From NCBI GenBank assembly GCA_002329255.1, contig DCTL01000003.1, positions 2,764-16,631 on the forward strand: a stretch of 13,868 nucleotides of DNA, given 5' to 3'. Both the position numbers and the translations under genes were made by a program. The DNA comes from Patescibacteria group bacterium UBA1441 (GTDB lineage: Bacteria > Patescibacteriota > Minisyncoccia > Minisyncoccales > UBA1441). The notes beneath the pieces are model-generated. The model had not been told where the DNA came from. It worked only from the letters and a program-made list of their open reading frames with translations, and made no database searches. Positions 1-5,852 of this stretch are shown one piece after another (position 1 is the stretch's first letter; every line of letters starts with the position of its first letter).

Positions 1-837
1 TTTCATCCCAAGGCCCTTTGTCTTTTTCATCAACTCGAATCCGGCGAGCTGAAGAATAAAATTGAACAGTTGACGGCTGACTATCGAGACAAGAGAGAAT
101 ATTTTGTTGATAAATTAAGCCAACATTTAGGGGTAATTGCAGCCGCTGTCTGGCCTCGTCCGGCAGTAATGCGTTTCTCAGACTTAAAGAGTAATGAATA
201 TCGTCAACTGATTGGCGGTCAATTATTTGAGCCAAAAGAGGAGAATCCAATACTTGGTTGGCGGGGAGCTTCTCGTTATTATCATCCAGAGTTTCGTTCA
301 GTCTTTGAATTGGAGTGTCAGGCGGTTAAAAAAGTTCGGGAAGAATGGGGTTTGACTAATTTAGCAACTATGATTCCTTTCTGCCGCACACCCGAAGAAG
401 GGCAACGAGTTTTATCTTTGATGGCGGAGTTTGGTTTGCGAAAAGGAGTCAACGGATTAATGGTTTATGTCATGGCCGAACTACCATCGAATATTATTTT
501 AGCCGATCACTTCCTTGATATTTTTGATGGTTTTAGTATCGGATCGAATGATTTGACCCAGCTAATTCTTGGTCTTGATCGTGATAATAGTTTTATTCAG
601 GGAATTGGCGATGAGCGTCATTTGGCTATTAAACAGATGATCCGAGAAGCTATTGAATGGGGTCAGGCAACTCGAAAAACAGTTAGCGTTTGTGGGGAAG
701 GACCGGCTCAATTTCCTGATTTGGCTATCTTTTTAGCCGAGCGGGGAGTTGATTCAATATCAGTCGCTCCAAGCGCTGTTATTCCAACAGTTTTACTCTT
801 AGCTCAACATGGATTTACTCAGCATGATTCTTTATGA
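1..837 (+). CDS. ppsA: Phosphoenolpyruvate synthase, C-terminal part (5' end outside window)
   Basis: The frame is open from base 1, so this is the last 278 residues of a larger protein that begins outside the window; the TTG at 70 is internal. PEP synthase converts pyruvate + ATP + water to PEP + AMP + phosphate in the cytoplasm, opening gluconeogenesis. The visible part is the TIM-barrel PEP/pyruvate-binding domain. It has the signatures SDLKSNEY, ENPILGWRGASRYY, MIPFCRTPEE, FDGFSIGSNDLTQLILGLDRD and, near the end, VCGEGPAQ, whose Cys is the expected catalytic acid/base residue. SDxKSNEY and GSNDLTQ match PpsA better than pyruvate phosphate dikinase. The stop overlaps the ferredoxin start by four bases (ATGA), so the two genes are probably translationally coupled. 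The missing N-terminal nucleotide-binding and phospho-histidine domains cannot be assessed. Confidence 0.95.
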   Translation, partial: FHPKALCLFHQLESGELKNKIEQLTADYRDKREYFVDKLSQHLGVIAAAVWPRPAVMRFSDLKSNEYRQLIGGQLFEPKEENPILGWRGASRYYHPEFRSVFELECQAVKKVREEWGLTNLATMIPFCRTPEEGQRVLSLMAEFGLRKGVNGLMVYVMAELPSNIILADHFLDIFDGFSIGSNDLTQLILGLDRDNSFIQGIGDERHLAIKQMIREAIEWGQATRKTVSVCGEGPAQFPDLAIFLAERGVDSISVAPSAVIPTVLLLAQHGFTQHDSL

Positions 838-1052
838 AAATTATTTATCATTTTAATAAATGTGTTGGTTGCGGATTATGTGTTTCGACTTGTCCTAATA
901 TTTGGCAGTGGGGTCCAGGTAGAAAGGCTCGATTAAGAAATCCGAATCAAGTTCATGATCAATGGGAAGAGGGGGAGTATCCAAGACAAGGTGGATTAAT
1001 AGTCGTTACTTCAAATTGTCCAGTGGGGGCAATTAAACTTGAAGAGTCGTAA
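834..1052 (+). CDS. Small single-cluster [4Fe-4S] ferredoxin
   Basis: A 72-residue soluble electron carrier. The N-terminal motif has Cys10, Cys13, Cys16 and Cys20-Pro, and a last Cys62-Pro lies near the C-terminus. Cys10, 13, 16 and 62 are the expected ligands of one [4Fe-4S] cluster. There is no second CxxCxxC, so this is not a two-cluster clostridial ferredoxin. Cys20 is left over; in Thermotoga-type ferredoxins the equivalent residue forms a disulfide with another Cys, but no partner is visible here. The ATG lies inside the ppsA stop region (ATGA overlap). Pairing with PEP synthase suggests a role around pyruvate, for example as carrier for a pyruvate:ferredoxin oxidoreductase, but no such enzyme is in the window. 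No Shine-Dalgarno sequence precedes the start. Confidence 0.9.
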   Translation: MKIIYHFNKCVGCGLCVSTCPNIWQWGPGRKARLRNPNQVHDQWEEGEYPRQGGLIVVTSNCPVGAIKLEES

Positions 1053-1067
1053 GGTTTCGGTTAAAAT
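1039..1067 (+). promoter_or_regulatory. Sigma70-type promoter for the bL25 operon
   Basis: TTGAAG (1039-1044) and TAAAAT (1062-1067) are separated by exactly 17 bases. Transcription would start about 7 bases downstream, near 1074, while the bL25 ATG is at 1076, so the mRNA would be leaderless or nearly so. The -35 element lies inside the 3' end of the ferredoxin gene. Confidence 0.65.
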
Positions 1068-1075
1068 AACAGAGT

Positions 1076-1741
1076 ATGTTAACTTTAAATGCTGTAAAAA
1101 GAGAATTGACTGAGTCAATTGATGATTTGAGGCGTTCCGGCTGGTTGCCGGCGGTGATTTATGGTTTTGAGGTCGATAATTCTCCTCTCAAGATTGAGGT
1201 TAAGGAGTTTGAGAAAGTCTATCGGGAGGCCGGAGAAAGTACTTTGGTTTCGGTCGTCATCAAAGGAGGAGAGAAAGAGCAAAGTTATTTAAGTTTAATT
1301 CAAGACATTCAACGCCATCCAGTCAGTGATCGAATTATTCATGTCGACTTTTATCATCCCTCGGAGAAGAAGAAAATTGAGGCATCAATTCCGTTAGTCT
1401 TTGAGGGAGAATCTCCGGCTGTCAGTAATTTTGGCGGGACAGTTGTTAAAGAGATGCAAGAAGTTGAGGTCAAAGGATTAGCCGCTCATCTGCCTCACGA
1501 GATAGTTGTTGACTTGGGGGCTCTTAAGAAACCACATGATCGGATTTTGGTTAAAGATCTCTCGATTAGCTCCGAGGTGGAGTTATTGTCTAATCCAGAA
1601 AGTATTGTGGCAACAGCCTTGCCGGCCGAAGATATCGAGGAAGAACTCGAGAAGTCAGTTGAAGACATGGTAACTCCAATTCAGGAAGAGAAAGGAGAAG
1701 AGCAGACTGAGGAAGAAGAAAAAGAAGAGGCAAAAAATTAA
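1076..1741 (+). CDS. rplY: 50S ribosomal protein bL25, long (CTC/TL5) form
   Basis: A 221-residue ribosomal protein of the bL25/CTC family, which binds 5S rRNA in the large subunit. Residues 1-91 form the L25 core, with the family's LPAVIYG segment at 24-30 and DIQRHPVSDRIIHVDFY near 77-93. Residues about 95-185 form the second beta domain of long L25 proteins, containing NFGGTVVKEMQEVEVKG and LPHEIVVDL. The last 35 residues are a very acidic, Glu-rich, probably disordered tail. E. coli L25 is only the first domain (94 residues); this is the longer CTC layout. The ATG directly follows a good promoter with no room for a ribosome binding site. The lytic transglycosylase gene starts 9 bases after the stop, so the two are probably co-transcribed. 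Confidence 0.95.
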   Translation: MLTLNAVKRELTESIDDLRRSGWLPAVIYGFEVDNSPLKIEVKEFEKVYREAGESTLVSVVIKGGEKEQSYLSLIQDIQRHPVSDRIIHVDFYHPSEKKKIEASIPLVFEGESPAVSNFGGTVVKEMQEVEVKGLAAHLPHEIVVDLGALKKPHDRILVKDLSISSEVELLSNPESIVATALPAEDIEEELEKSVEDMVTPIQEEKGEEQTEEEEKEEAKN

Positions 1742-1750
1742 CAATTGCCT

Positions 1751-3202
1751 ATGTCAATTGGTTCCAAATCCTTAATTGGCCTTTTATCGATTGGCTTGAT
1801 TGCTGGTTTTAGCTGGCCAGTCTCTGGTCAGAATTTGGCCGAGATTTGTCAGGAATCCAATTTAGATGCTCAAGAAAGTCAACTTAGTCGAACCGATTAT
1901 GAAAATTTAGTTCGTCAGTGTTTGGCTTATTATGAAGAATATTATCGTCAAAAAGAAGCAGAAGGAGAGCAGATCTTAAAGGAAACTCAAGATCGCCGAC
2001 AGACTCTGCAAAGCGAGCTTTCTTCATTACAGAGCAGGATTGGTCGGCTGGAGGCTGATATCCGTCGGAGTAGTTTAACGGTTAAAGATCTACAAATTCA
2101 GTTACAACATACTCAAGAATCAATTGAGGTCGCCCAACGACAAATTACTGATTATCGATCGGCTTTAATAGAGATTCTTCAGCTGGCTTATGAACAAAGT
2201 CGGCGTTCGCCAGTTGAAATTATTTTAAGCGGACAGCCTCTTTCAGACATCTTCGGTGATTTGGCGGTGATGGATAATTTAAATATGCGAGCAGAAGAGC
2301 TCTTACAAGAGGCCATTGATTTAGAGATCTATTTAGTCAGTCAGCGAGAAAAGATGGCTGAAGAGAAAGAGTCAATTGAAACTGAGATATATGTTCAAGC
2401 GGTTCAAAAAGAAAATTTGCAATCGACCAAACAAGAGAAAGATGTTCTTTTAACTCGTACTCGAGGAGAAGAGGCGGTCTACCAACAACAACTGGCTGAA
2501 ATTAAAGAACAGGCTCAAGAGGTGGTAGGCGAATTGAAGAGTCGACTCTTTCGAATGATCGATTCAGCTCAAGAGATTACTGAATATGAGGCAGTGAAAT
2601 TAGCCTTGGCGGTAGCTGATGTGACTGGAATTAGCCCTTCTTTTTTATTAGCTATTATTGAACAAGAATCAGCCTTGGGTCGTAATGTCGGTGGCTGTTA
2701 TTTAAAAGATCCAAAAGACGGGAGTGGTGTTTTCATTAAAAGCGGCAATTCGGCTCAGCGAGTCATGAATCCGCGGGCTCGTTCCTGGGAGCGTAATCCT
2801 AATACAACTGATTTTATTGCCATTACTGAACAGTTAGGGCTTGATTGGCGTCAGGCCCCAATCTCTTGTTGGATTCCAGCTTATCGAAGTGGAGTACCTT
2901 GGGGATGGGGTGGAGCCATGGGGCCAGCTCAATTTATACCTTCCACTTGGCTTATTTATAGCTATCGGGTTGAACAGACATTGGGTGTGGCTGTGGCTGA
3001 TCCTTGGCAACCACAACATGCATTTCTGGCGGCGGCTCTTTATTTAAGAGACGAAGGAGCAGACGGGACAACTCGTGGTCATCTTAATGCGGCCAGTCGT
3101 TATTATGGTGTTGATATTGGCTCGGCTTATGCTCGTAGCGTCATTGATCGGGCCACGAAATGGGAGCAGCGTATTCTTAGTGTTCAGCAAGCGGAAAGTT
3201 AA
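1751..3202 (+). CDS. Secreted coiled-coil protein with C-terminal lytic transglycosylase domain
   Basis: A 483-residue exported peptidoglycan-cleaving enzyme. ATG 1751 is chosen over the upstream TTG 1745 because it gives a clean signal peptide: MSIGSKS, a hydrophobic core at 8-22, and a likely cleavage near VSG-Q at 24-27. Residues about 65-265 are almost entirely helical and Gln/Glu/Arg-rich, with long coiled-coil segments broken around 145-175. This resembles the regulatory N-terminal regions of PcsB, CwlO and EnvC. Residues 280-483 are an MltB/SLT-like lytic transglycosylase: EQESALG at 304-310 with probable catalytic Glu306, and GAMGPAQFIPSTW at 388-400. Cys33/Cys57 and Cys316/Cys373 could form disulfides outside the cell. 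Enzymes of this type cut the MurNAc-GlcNAc bond to 1,6-anhydro products. The stop shares one base with the gatC start (TAATG). The cellular role is inferred to be wall remodelling or division. Confidence 0.85.
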   Translation: MSIGSKSLIGLLSIGLIAGFSWPVSGQNLAEICQESNLDAQESQLSRTDYENLVRQCLAYYEEYYRQKEAEGEQILKETQDRRQTLQSELSSLQSRIGRLEADIRRSSLTVKDLQIQLQHTQESIEVAQRQITDYRSALIEILQLAYEQSRRSPVEIILSGQPLSDIFGDLAVMDNLNMRAEELLQEAIDLEIYLVSQREKMAEEKESIETEIYVQAVQKENLQSTKQEKDVLLTRTRGEEAVYQQQLAEIKEQAQEVVGELKSRLFRMIDSAQEITEYEAVKLALAVADVTGISPSFLLAIIEQESALGRNVGGCYLKDPKDGSGVFIKSGNSAQRVMNPRARSWERNPNTTDFIAITEQLGLDWRQAPISCWIPAYRSGVPWGWGGAMGPAQFIPSTWLIYSYRVEQTLGVAVADPWQPQHAFLAAALYLRDEGADGTTRGHLNAASRYYGVDIGSAYARSVIDRATKWEQRILSVQQAES

Positions 3203-3492
3203 TGATTAAACCATCGGATATAAAACAATTAGCTCGGTTGGTTCATTTAGACTTGACCTCGTCTGAGATCGAGCGTCTCAGTCAGGATGAGGCTGAAGTT
3301 TTAAATTACGTTGATCGTTTAAAGCAGATGAATCTTGAACAGATTTCAATTAAAGACGATCGTCCTCAAATTAAATTAAGGGAAGATCGTCCAGTTCGAT
3401 TTGATCGAGCGGGTGAACTGATTGCCTCCTTTCCTCAGACTGAAGGGCGTTTTTTAAAAGTTCCTTTTGTTTTTGAAGATCAAGATGGATAA
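3202..3492 (+). CDS. gatC: Asp/Glu-tRNA amidotransferase subunit C
   Basis: A 96-residue small subunit of the GatCAB amidotransferase, which converts mis-acylated Glu-tRNA(Gln) and/or Asp-tRNA(Asn) to the cognate amide. GatC wraps around and stabilises the GatA-GatB complex. The N-terminus IKQLARLVHLDLTSSEIE and the following LNYVDRL helix are typical of the family, and the length is normal. The ATG shares its first base with the TAA of the upstream gene, and the 3' end overlaps gatA by 8 bases. gatB is not in the window, so the third subunit must be encoded elsewhere. GGAAAG, 4 bases before the ATG, is the nearest thing to a ribosome binding site and is weak. Confidence 0.93.
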   Translation: MIKPSDIKQLARLVHLDLTSSEIERLSQDEAEVLNYVDRLKQMNLEQISIKDDRPQIKLREDRPVRFDRAGELIASFPQTEGRFLKVPFVFEDQDG

Positions 3493-4906
3493 TCGAGATT
3501 TAACCCAATTATCTATTATTGAAGCCAGCCAAGGATTGCGTGCCGGTGACTTTTCGGCCCGTCAACTAACGGAAGCTTGTTTGGGTAATATTAATCAAAA
3601 AGATCAAGAACTGGGTTCTTTTTTAAGCGTTTTTAAAGATGAAGCTTTGGATCAGGCTCAATTGATTGACCGATCTCTGTCTAGCCGCAAGGAACTTCCG
3701 CCTTTGGCTGGAATTCCAATAGCGATTAAAGACAATATTCTTATTCATGGTCATCGTTGTTCGTCGGCTTCTAATATCTTGAAAAAATATTCGGCGGCTT
3801 ATGACGCAACAGTGATTCAAAAATTACGTCAGCAGGGAGCAATTTTTATTGGTAAAACAAATTTGGATGAGTTTGCTATGGGCTCATCAACTGAAAATTC
3901 TGCTTTCCAGGTTACTCACAACCCTCATGATCTAGAGCGAGTCCCGGGTGGTTCTTCGGGTGGATCGGCGGCAGCTGTCGCAGCCGGTGAAGCACTGGCC
4001 GCTTTAGGTAGTGATACTGGTGGATCTATTCGTCAGCCGGCTGCTTTTTGTGGATTAGTAGGATTAAAACCAACCTATGGAGCGGTCTCTCGTTACGGGT
4101 TAATGGCTTTTGCTTCGTCTTTTGATCAAATTGGTCCATTAACCAAAACCAGCCAGGATAGTCGTTTGGTTTTTCGATCAATTCGTGGTCAAGATCCGAT
4201 GGATTTAACTTCACGCGAGGGATATTTTAATAAAAAAACTGAGATATCAAAATTAAGAGTTGGAGTGCCGGAGCAATGTTTTGGAGAGGGTATCTCTTCC
4301 GAAATGGTTAAATGGACCGAAAAGACCATCGACTATTTGAAGGATCAGGGAGCGCGAATAGTTTCTCTTGATCTATCAGGGTTAGATTATTCTTTGCCGG
4401 TTTATTATGTTGTAGCAACAGCGGAGGCAAGCGCCAACTTAGCTCGGTATGATGGATTGAGATACGGAGAGGCTGAAACTGCTAAATCTCTTCAAGAGAC
4501 TTATGCCCGGACCCGTAGTCAAGGCTTCGGGATGGAAGTGAAAAGAAGAATTATGCTTGGCTCTTATACTTTATCAGCCGGGCACTATGATGCTTATTAT
4601 CAACAGGCTCAAAAAGCCAGGAAGGTGATTGAGGCTGAGTTTCAAAAAGCATTAGTGGAAGTTGATCTTATTTTAACCCCTACCACACCTGGGCTACCAT
4701 TTAAGATTGGGGACCGAATTGATAATCCAGTGGAGATGTATTTGTCAGATTTATTGACAGTGTCTGCTAATTTAACCGGATTACCGGCGGTTTCAATTCC
4801 GGTTGGTCGAGAAGGAAAGCTGCCGGTCGGAATGCAATTAATTGGCCCGTCTTTTTCAGAAGACTTTTTACTTCAGATTGGCAGTCATTTAGAGTGGCTA
4901 TCTTGA
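3485..4906 (+). CDS. gatA: Asp/Glu-tRNA amidotransferase subunit A (glutaminase)
   Basis: A 473-residue amidase-signature enzyme that releases ammonia from glutamine and channels it to GatB for tRNA-dependent amidation. The Ser-cisSer-Lys triad is complete: Lys82 in IAIKDN, Ser157 in PGGSSGGS and nucleophile Ser181 in GSDTGGSIRQP. Further family motifs are GKTNLDEFAMGSSTENSAF, LVGLKPTYG and LTPTTPGLPF. ATG 3485 is preferred over the in-frame TTG 3467 because it gives the normal N-terminus and a short 8-base overlap with gatC. The protein stops soon after MQLIGPSF...LLQIGSHLEW, about 10-15 residues short of many GatA proteins. Only the last helix is trimmed and the catalytic part is whole. Confidence 0.96.
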   Translation: MDNRDLTQLSIIEASQGLRAGDFSARQLTEACLGNINQKDQELGSFLSVFKDEALDQAQLIDRSLSSRKELPPLAGIPIAIKDNILIHGHRCSSASNILKKYSAAYDATVIQKLRQQGAIFIGKTNLDEFAMGSSTENSAFQVTHNPHDLERVPGGSSGGSAAAVAAGEALAALGSDTGGSIRQPAAFCGLVGLKPTYGAVSRYGLMAFASSFDQIGPLTKTSQDSRLVFRSIRGQDPMDLTSREGYFNKKTEISKLRVGVPEQCFGEGISSEMVKWTEKTIDYLKDQGARIVSLDLSGLDYSLPVYYVVATAEASANLARYDGLRYGEAETAKSLQETYARTRSQGFGMEVKRRIMLGSYTLSAGHYDAYYQQAQKARKVIEAEFQKALVEVDLILTPTTPGLPFKIGDRIDNPVEMYLSDLLTVSANLTGLPAVSIPVGREGKLPVGMQLIGPSFSEDFLLQIGSHLEWLS

Positions 4907-4908
4907 TT

Positions 4909-5430
4909 ATGACAAGCTTAAATAACTTTTTCCTCTCCTTGATTTCGCCAGAATTACATGGACAATTGTTTTGGCTGAAGGTTGTTTTCTGCTTAATCGC
5001 TCTTTATTTTCTCTTTGGTATTTTTTATTTTGGATGGCGTGGAAAATACTTTCAAGATCGGCGACGTCACATGATTTTCTGGCGAGACTACAAAGAGGAA
5101 TTTGCTGCTAGCCATCGCCATGAAAAGAAATGGATCGAGATTGAGCAATTATTACGGAGTGAGTTGTCGGCCGATCACAAAAGAGCAGTGATAGAAGCCG
5201 GTCATTTATTTGAAAAAGTATTAGAAGCGGCGGGGGGCGGATCAGGTGATCTAGAGGTTAAAATTCGTCGAGTGATTATCGAACCTGACTTTGATTTTGA
5301 TCAACTTAAAAAGACTCATCTTTTGTGGCGCGATGTTGTTAACAATCCGGAACGACCATTAACTAAGCCTCAAGCTCAAGAGGCGGTCGATGTTTATCAT
5401 CAGACATTAGAGCTTTTAAAATACTTCTGA
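4909..5430 (+). CDS. Conserved hypothetical one-helix membrane protein with C-terminal helical (HEPN/DUF4145-like) domain
   Basis: A 173-residue protein of unknown function. One transmembrane helix spans about residues 21-43 and is followed by a basic stretch (RGKYFQDRRRH), so the C-terminal part should lie in the cytoplasm. Residues 72-173 are mostly helical: KKWIEIEQLL, then RAVIEAGHLFEKVLEAAG, then THLLWRDVVNNPERPLTKPQAQEAVDVY. From memory, this layout matches small proteins common in CPR genomes whose last part reads like AHxxRNxIAH-P-x-LT, reminiscent of DUF4145/HEPN helical domains. In this copy the position usually held by His appears to be Asn (R141-D-V-V-N145-N146). ATG 4909 lies just after the gatA stop; upstream in-frame GTG 4894 and TTG 4903 are less likely starts. 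It is probably the last gene of the bL25 operon. Confidence 0.7.
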   Translation: MTSLNNFFLSLISPELHGQLFWLKVVFCLIALYFLFGIFYFGWRGKYFQDRRRHMIFWRDYKEEFAASHRHEKKWIEIEQLLRSELSADHKRAVIEAGHLFEKVLEAAGGGSGDLEVKIRRVIIEPDFDFDQLKKTHLLWRDVVNNPERPLTKPQAQEAVDVYHQTLELLKYF

Positions 5431-5435
5431 GTTTC

Positions 5436-5464
5436 TTGACTTAACCTAATTGGCTCGTTATAAT
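5436..5464 (+). promoter_or_regulatory. Strong promoter of the tRNA cluster
   Basis: TTGACT (5436-5441), a 17-base spacer and a perfect TATAAT (5459-5464). Transcription should start near 5471, about 11 bases before the first tRNA. This is the best sigma70-type promoter in the window, as expected for stable RNA genes. Its -10 element lies inside a long inverted repeat. Confidence 0.85.
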
Positions 5465-5484
5465 ACTTCCGTGTTATAGCGAGC
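5453..5484 (+). repeat. Inverted repeat spanning the -10 box and the 5' end of the first tRNA
   Basis: GCTCGTTATAA (5453-5463) and TTATAGCGAGC (5474-5484) are complementary over 11 positions, with one T-G wobble, across a 10-base spacer. The left arm contains most of the TATAAT. The right arm includes the first three bases of the initiator-type tRNA. It could be a DNA operator. In a read-through transcript from the upstream operon it would be an RNA hairpin that sequesters the tRNA 5' end. Confidence 0.6.
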
Positions 5485-5552
5485 GGGGTGGAGGAGTAGT
5501 ACCTCGTCAGTCCCATAAGCTGAAGACGCCCGTGCAATTCGGGCCCCCGCAA
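5482..5552 (+). tRNA. tRNA-Met(CAU), initiator type, structurally divergent
   Basis: This folds as a 71-nt cloverleaf with anticodon CAT at 5514-5516. The acceptor stem has six G-C/C-G pairs (5483-5488 with 5545-5550) and an A1-A72 mismatch. The D stem is GAGG/CCUC, giving A11:U24. Both are initiator-tRNA hallmarks, and the acceptor sequence closely resembles E. coli tRNA-fMet. The rest is odd. The anticodon stem UCAGU/GCUGA lacks the three consecutive G-C pairs normally seen at 29-31:39-41. Position 33 is C (loop CCCAUAA) instead of the near-universal U. The D loop is only 7 nt (AGUAGUA) without G18-G19, and the T loop is UGCAAUU with G at 55. The variable loop is 4 nt. CCA is not encoded. 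It is the first tRNA behind a strong promoter, which argues against a dead gene. Confidence 0.8.
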
Positions 5553-5563
5553 CATGTTTAAGC

Positions 5564-5636
5564 GGCGGTGTAGCTCAGGGGTTAGAGCAGTGGCATCATA
5601 AGCCACGTGTCGCAGGTTCGAATCCTGCCACCGCTA
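5564..5636 (+). tRNA. tRNA-Met(CAU), probably elongator
   Basis: A regular 73-nt cloverleaf, 11 bases after the first tRNA. The anticodon is CAT at 5597-5599 with a normal U33 and loop AUCAUAA on a GUGGC/GCCAC stem. The D arm is GCUC/GAGC with GG present, and the T arm is GCAGG-UUCGAAU-CCUGC. Acceptor position 1:72 is a G-U wobble, followed by A73. CCA is not encoded. A CAU anticodon also fits tRNA-Ile2, whose C34 is changed to lysidine by TilS. The acceptor stem (GGCGGUG with terminal G-U) resembles Gram-positive elongator tRNA-Met, so Met is preferred, but Ile2 cannot be excluded by eye. Confidence 0.9.
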
Positions 5637-5646
5637 CTTAGATTTT

Positions 5647-5723
5647 GGGGGCGTAGCTCAACTGGTTAGAGCGCATGCTTGTCGAGCATGAGGTTGTGGG
5701 TTCGAGTCCCATCGTCCCCGCCA
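5647..5723 (+). tRNA. tRNA-Asp(GUC)
   Basis: A regular cloverleaf with anticodon GTC at 5681-5683 in loop UUGUCGA on a CAUGC/GCAUG stem. The acceptor GGGGGCG pairs with CGUCCCC with one G-U pair, and the discriminator is G73, as expected for tRNA-Asp. The T loop is UUCGAGU and the D loop contains GG. Unlike the two Met tRNAs before it, it encodes its CCA end (5721-5723). It is the last tRNA of the cluster, 11 bases before the terminator hairpin region. Confidence 0.97.
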
Positions 5724-5733
5724 GGAGTGAATT

Positions 5734-5758
5734 AAAAGCGGTAGAAACCGCTTTTTTT
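5734..5758 (+). terminator. Intrinsic terminator of the tRNA cluster
   Basis: AGCGGT (5737-5742) pairs perfectly with ACCGCT (5747-5752) around an AGAA loop. The stem is preceded by AAA and followed by a run of seven T's, so A-T pairs can extend it. This is a classic rho-independent terminator just after tRNA-Asp. Confidence 0.93.
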
Positions 5759-5767
5759 ATTTAATTC

Positions 5768-5795
5768 AGTATTTTTGGTCTTGGGGAAAAATACT
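5768..5795 (+). repeat. Perfect 9-bp inverted repeat upstream of the relA promoter
   Basis: AGTATTTTT (5768-5776) and AAAAATACT (5787-5795) are perfect reverse complements across a 10-base spacer. It lies between the tRNA terminator and the -35 region of relA. It may be an operator or a second, AT-rich transcription stop; no clear U-run follows. Confidence 0.5.
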
Positions 5796-5814
5796 AAATT
5801 TGTTCGGAAAAGCG

Positions 5815-5843
5815 TTTTGTTCTTAGCTGAATTCTGTTATATT
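5815..5843 (+). promoter_or_regulatory. Extended -10 promoter for relA/spoT
   Basis: TATATT (5838-5843) is preceded by TG one base upstream (TGtTATATT), an extended -10 element. The -35 is poor: TTTTGT at 5815-5820 with 17-base spacing, or TTGTTC at 5817 with 15. The start site would be near 5850 and the ATG is at 5853, so the message should be leaderless. Confidence 0.6.
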
Positions 5844-5852
5844 CTAAATACC

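Noticed and set aside
5482..5552. First tRNA as a decayed pseudogene
   Set aside because: All four stems pair, initiator marks are kept and it is closest to a strong promoter; unusual bases sit at loop and elbow positions rather than breaking stems. This remains open until the rest of the genome is searched.
5775..5852. Upstream TTG start adding 26 residues to RelA/SpoT
   Set aside because: The extra residues have no family counterpart and would lie upstream of the promoter -10 box; ATG 5853 fits the known N-terminus.
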